Assembly: GCA_001553355.1 (NCBI GenBank)
Contig: KQ960818.1
Location: forward strand, 29,493 to 93,492
Length of the DNA stretch: 64,000 bases
Direction: 5' to 3'
DNA from: Veillonellaceae bacterium DNF00626
GTDB lineage: Bacteria > Bacillota > Negativicutes > Veillonellales > Dialisteraceae
The notes beneath the pieces are model-generated. The model was not told where the DNA came from and searched no databases. It worked only from the letters and a program-made list of their open reading frames with translations. Position numbers and translations under genes: made by a program. Each line of letters begins with the position of its first letter. Positions within the stretch are counted from its first letter, which is position 1. Shown here one piece after another: positions 61,713-64,000 of the stretch.

Positions 61713-63995
61713 TCTTTTTTCCTTCTTTCGTTCTTTTTTTAATTTCGTCGAATTTTCATTTTCTATACAGCAATTCATTCGATTGAGCCGCAATGCATTG
61801 AAGCATACGGTGACACTGGAGAGTGCCATCGCTGCCGCCGCCCACATGGGGGAAACGGTTAACCCCGAGTAGAGTCCCATGGCCATGGGAATGAGGAAAA
61901 TATTATAAGCAAATGCCCAGAATAAATTTTGATGAATGACTGTAAGTGTTTTACGGCTGATATAAATCGCTTTCGCTACATCGGTCAGTCTTGATTTCAT
62001 GAGTACCACATCAGAGGAGTCAATGGCTATATCGCTTCCGCTCCCGATGGCAATACCGATATCTGCTCTTGCCATGGCCGGCGCATCATTGATTCCATCG
62101 CCCACCATAGCGACAGGGCCTTGTTCTTGATATATTTTTACTTTTTCTTCTTTTTCATGTGGAAGGACTTCCGCCATAATTTGTGTGATTCCTGCAATTT
62201 TCCCTATTTCTTTGGCTGTCCGTTCATTATCTCCTGTAAGCATGACTACATGCAATCCCAATTGATGAAGATCCGCCACCGCTTTCACGGAATCGCCTTT
62301 GATCACATCTGCGACTGACATCATTCCCAAGAGTTCTCCGCTCTTTTCAAAGTAAATAACGGTTTTACCGGCTTTACTCCATGCCTTTTCTTTTTCTTTT
62401 AGCGCCTCGGGTATGCGTGCGAATTGTCCGATATAGCGACTGCTACCGCCATGAATGATAAAGGGCCCTCTGACACCTTCAAGACCGTATCCCACCACAG
62501 CTTTAAATTTTTGAATGGGATAAGCAGAAATACGACGATTTTCACATTCTGCCACAATGGCAACCGCCATCGGATGCTCGGATAATTTTTCTAAGCCATA
62601 GGCATAACGGAAAAATTCTACTTCCACTTCCGGTGATGCCGGACAAATATCAATAACTTGAGGTTTACCTGCTGTAATTGTCCCCGTTTTGTCCAATAAA
62701 ACAGTCTTCAATTTTCCGCATATTTCCAAAGCAGCTCCATTTTTGAATAATATGCCTTTGCGTGCCGCTATGCCGCTCCCTGCCATGATGGCCACCGGTG
62801 TCGCCAAGCCTAAAGCGCAGGGACAGGAAATAACAAGCACAGAAATAGCATGTTCTAAGGCTATTTCTGTCATGACGCCTTTACACAGCCAACCAATAAA
62901 TGTACCTATGGAAAGTACGATAATAGCAGGCACAAAGATGGACGACACTTTATCCGCCAAGCGTGATACCGGCGCTTTACCTACGGATGCCGCCATAACT
63001 AAATCTACCATTTGTGCAAAAGCTGTCTGTTCACCCACATGATCAGCCATCACGCGAATCATACCAAATTGATTCACTGTCGCGGCTCGCACCGTATCAC
63101 CGATAGTTTTATCTGCCGGCATGGATTCACCGGTCAGTGTCGATTCATCAATAGTCGTATTTCCTTCTATCACATGACCGTCCGCCGGAATAATTTCTCC
63201 GGGACGAACAATAAATACATCTCCGATATTTACTTCTTCTGCCGATACCACTATTTCTTTTCCATCTTTTTCAATAGTGGCACGCCGAGGTGACAACTCC
63301 ATCAGATACCGCAAGGAATCTGTGGCGCGCCCTTTCGTATAAGCTTCCAATAATTTACCGATGGTAATCAAAGCCGGAATCATCGCTGCTGACTCGAAGT
63401 ATAGACTATGTCGATAAAAATGCCACATTTCTTCAGCACTCCACACTGACCCTGTCATACCCGTCATTTTCGCTAAAATGAAACACGACCAGAAAAAAGA
63501 AACCCCGGATCCCAAAGCCACAAGCGTATCCATATTGGGCATGGCGGAAGAAAGCGCCCGTATCCCCGATGTGATAAATTTCCTATTCACCGCTAAAACG
63601 GCCAAAGCGAGTACCATCTGAATTCGACCAAGGATAAGATATTTTCCCTCCAACAACGCCGGAAGGGGAAGATCCAACATAGTATATCCCATGGACAGAT
63701 ACATCAATAAAACGAGAAACACGACAGACCAAAGAAATCTCTTCTTAAGCCCGGCTATTTCCTCTTCATTCGATAATACCGATACCATTTCATCTTTTTC
63801 AAACAGCTTCGCCTGATACCCTGCCTCTTCCACCGCCTTAATGATGGCTTTATCAGATGCCGATCCTTCCACCGTCATGGACTTCGCCAAGAGCGACACG
63901 GAAACGACGTCCACGCCCGATACATTTCTCACGGCTTTTTCTATATGCTGCCGGCACATATCACAAGTCATGCCGGTGATCTCATATTTTTTCAT
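61503..63995 (-). CDS. copA: Copper-exporting P1B-type ATPase with N- and C-terminal metal domains
   Basis: 830 residues. The N-terminal HMA domain has CxxC Cys11/Cys14. Transmembrane metal motif CPC is at 391-393, TGES at 288-291, DKTGT (phosphorylation Asp435) and GDGINDAPAM downstream. The SEHPMA His-Pro pair is present. CPC points to Cu(I). After the last helices a second HMA domain (residues 762-830, Cys773/Cys776) is fused by a Lys/Arg/Glu-rich linker. The upstream flank is outside the window. Confidence 0.95.
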   Translation of the reverse strand: MKKYEITGMTCDMCRQHIEKAVRNVSGVDVVSVSLLAKSMTVEGSASDKAIIKAVEEAGYQAKLFEKDEMVSVLSNEEEIAGLKKRFLWSVVFLVLLMYLSMGYTMLDLPLPALLEGKYLILGRIQMVLALAVLAVNRKFITSGIRALSSAMPNMDTLVALGSGVSFFWSCFILAKMTGMTGSVWSAEEMWHFYRHSLYFESAAMIPALITIGKLLEAYTKGRATDSLRYLMELSPRRATIEKDGKEIVVSAEEVNIGDVFIVRPGEIIPADGHVIEGNTTIDESTLTGESMPADKTIGDTVRAATVNQFGMIRVMADHVGEQTAFAQMVDLVMAASVGKAPVSRLADKVSSIFVPAIIVLSIGTFIGWLCKGVMTEIALEHAISVLVISCPCALGLATPVAIMAGSGIAARKGILFKNGAALEICGKLKTVLLDKTGTITAGKPQVIDICPASPEVEVEFFRYAYGLEKLSEHPMAVAIVAECENRRISAYPIQKFKAVVGYGLEGVRGPFIIHGGSSRYIGQFARIPEALKEKEKAWSKAGKTVIYFEKSGELLGMMSVADVIKGDSVKAVADLHQLGLHVVMLTGDNERTAKEIGKIAGITQIMAEVLPHEKEEKVKIYQEQGPVAMVGDGINDAPAMARADIGIAIGSGSDIAIDSSDVVLMKSRLTDVAKAIYISRKTLTVIHQNLFWAFAYNIFLIPMAMGLYSGLTVSPMWAAAAMALSSVTVCFNALRLNRMNCCIENENSTKLKKERKKEKRMKKIISVEGMTCEHCENTVKKALEEIDGIEKAEASHETKQVTLVISKEIPEDILRKVIEEKGYQYKGIK

Positions 63996-64000
63996 AGACT

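Overview
The window looks like chromosome from a low-to-moderate GC, diderm member of the Firmicutes, most likely Negativicutes (Veillonellaceae, Dialister-like). Typical Firmicutes genes (fapR, ireB, a DUF1292 gene, yhaO/yhaN, gerW with a DUF2953 gene, a T-box leader) sit beside outer-membrane genes (an Skp/OmpH chaperone and a small beta-barrel ending in Phe). There is no rRNA and no species marker, so the genus is an inference from gene content.

Layout. 0.1-3.8 kb: a secreted protein and a split MacAB/YknXYZ-type exporter. 4.05-12.56 kb: an AT-rich genomic island at the 3' end of guaA, flanked by copies of the guaA end. It holds a four-gene module (amino-methyltransferase, SMC-like ATPase with a zinc knuckle, small helical protein, PD-(D/E)XK nuclease), an HpaII-like restriction-modification set with Vsr, and a broken ORF6N gene. 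12.5-17.8 kb: guaA, clpX, clpP, tig. 18.2-20.4 kb: tRNA-Leu(CAA), a TVP38-type membrane protein, cobO, a thioesterase. 20.5-27.2 kb: the operon fapR-plsX-fabH-fabD-fabG-acpP-fabF-rnc. 27.6-32.9 kb: a nitronate monooxygenase-type flavoprotein, pyrF-pyrE and an envelope polysaccharide group. 33-38.3 kb: prfC, a cyclodeaminase, a secondary alcohol dehydrogenase, a lactate/malate dehydrogenase and the beta-barrel protein. 38.4-44.2 kb: T-box-ilvD, then panC-panD flanked by two PanS-like transporters. 44.3-52.3 kb: yhaO-yhaN, then alaS-ireB-ruvX-DUF1292. 52.5-55 kb: an RNA-rich stretch. 55-64 kb: skp, WYL regulator-DUF2953-gerW, a PAP2 phosphatase, a membrane pair with an M20 amidohydrolase, and copA with a fused CopZ domain.

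Two parts may be undescribed. The first is the tandem array at 53.1-54.0 kb. Three copies of a roughly 320-bp unit each carry a perfect TTGACA-17-TATATT promoter followed by a structured RNA ending in a U-run. The stems differ between copies but keep the pairing, while one 12-base apical loop stays identical. This suggests a multicopy small-RNA family. The second is the methyltransferase/ATPase/small protein/nuclease module in the guaA island, which resembles ABC-three-component (Lamassu-like) defence with an added DNA methyltransferase.

Other points: ilvD supplies 2-ketoisovalerate upstream of pantothenate, but panB is not present and PanS-like carriers (ketopantoate importers in Salmonella) flank panCD. 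The fab operon has no enoyl-ACP reductase, and a nitronate monooxygenase/FabK-type flavoprotein is divergent from it. Several genes have regulatory leaders or hairpins: ilvD, panC, and the acpP-fabF junction.
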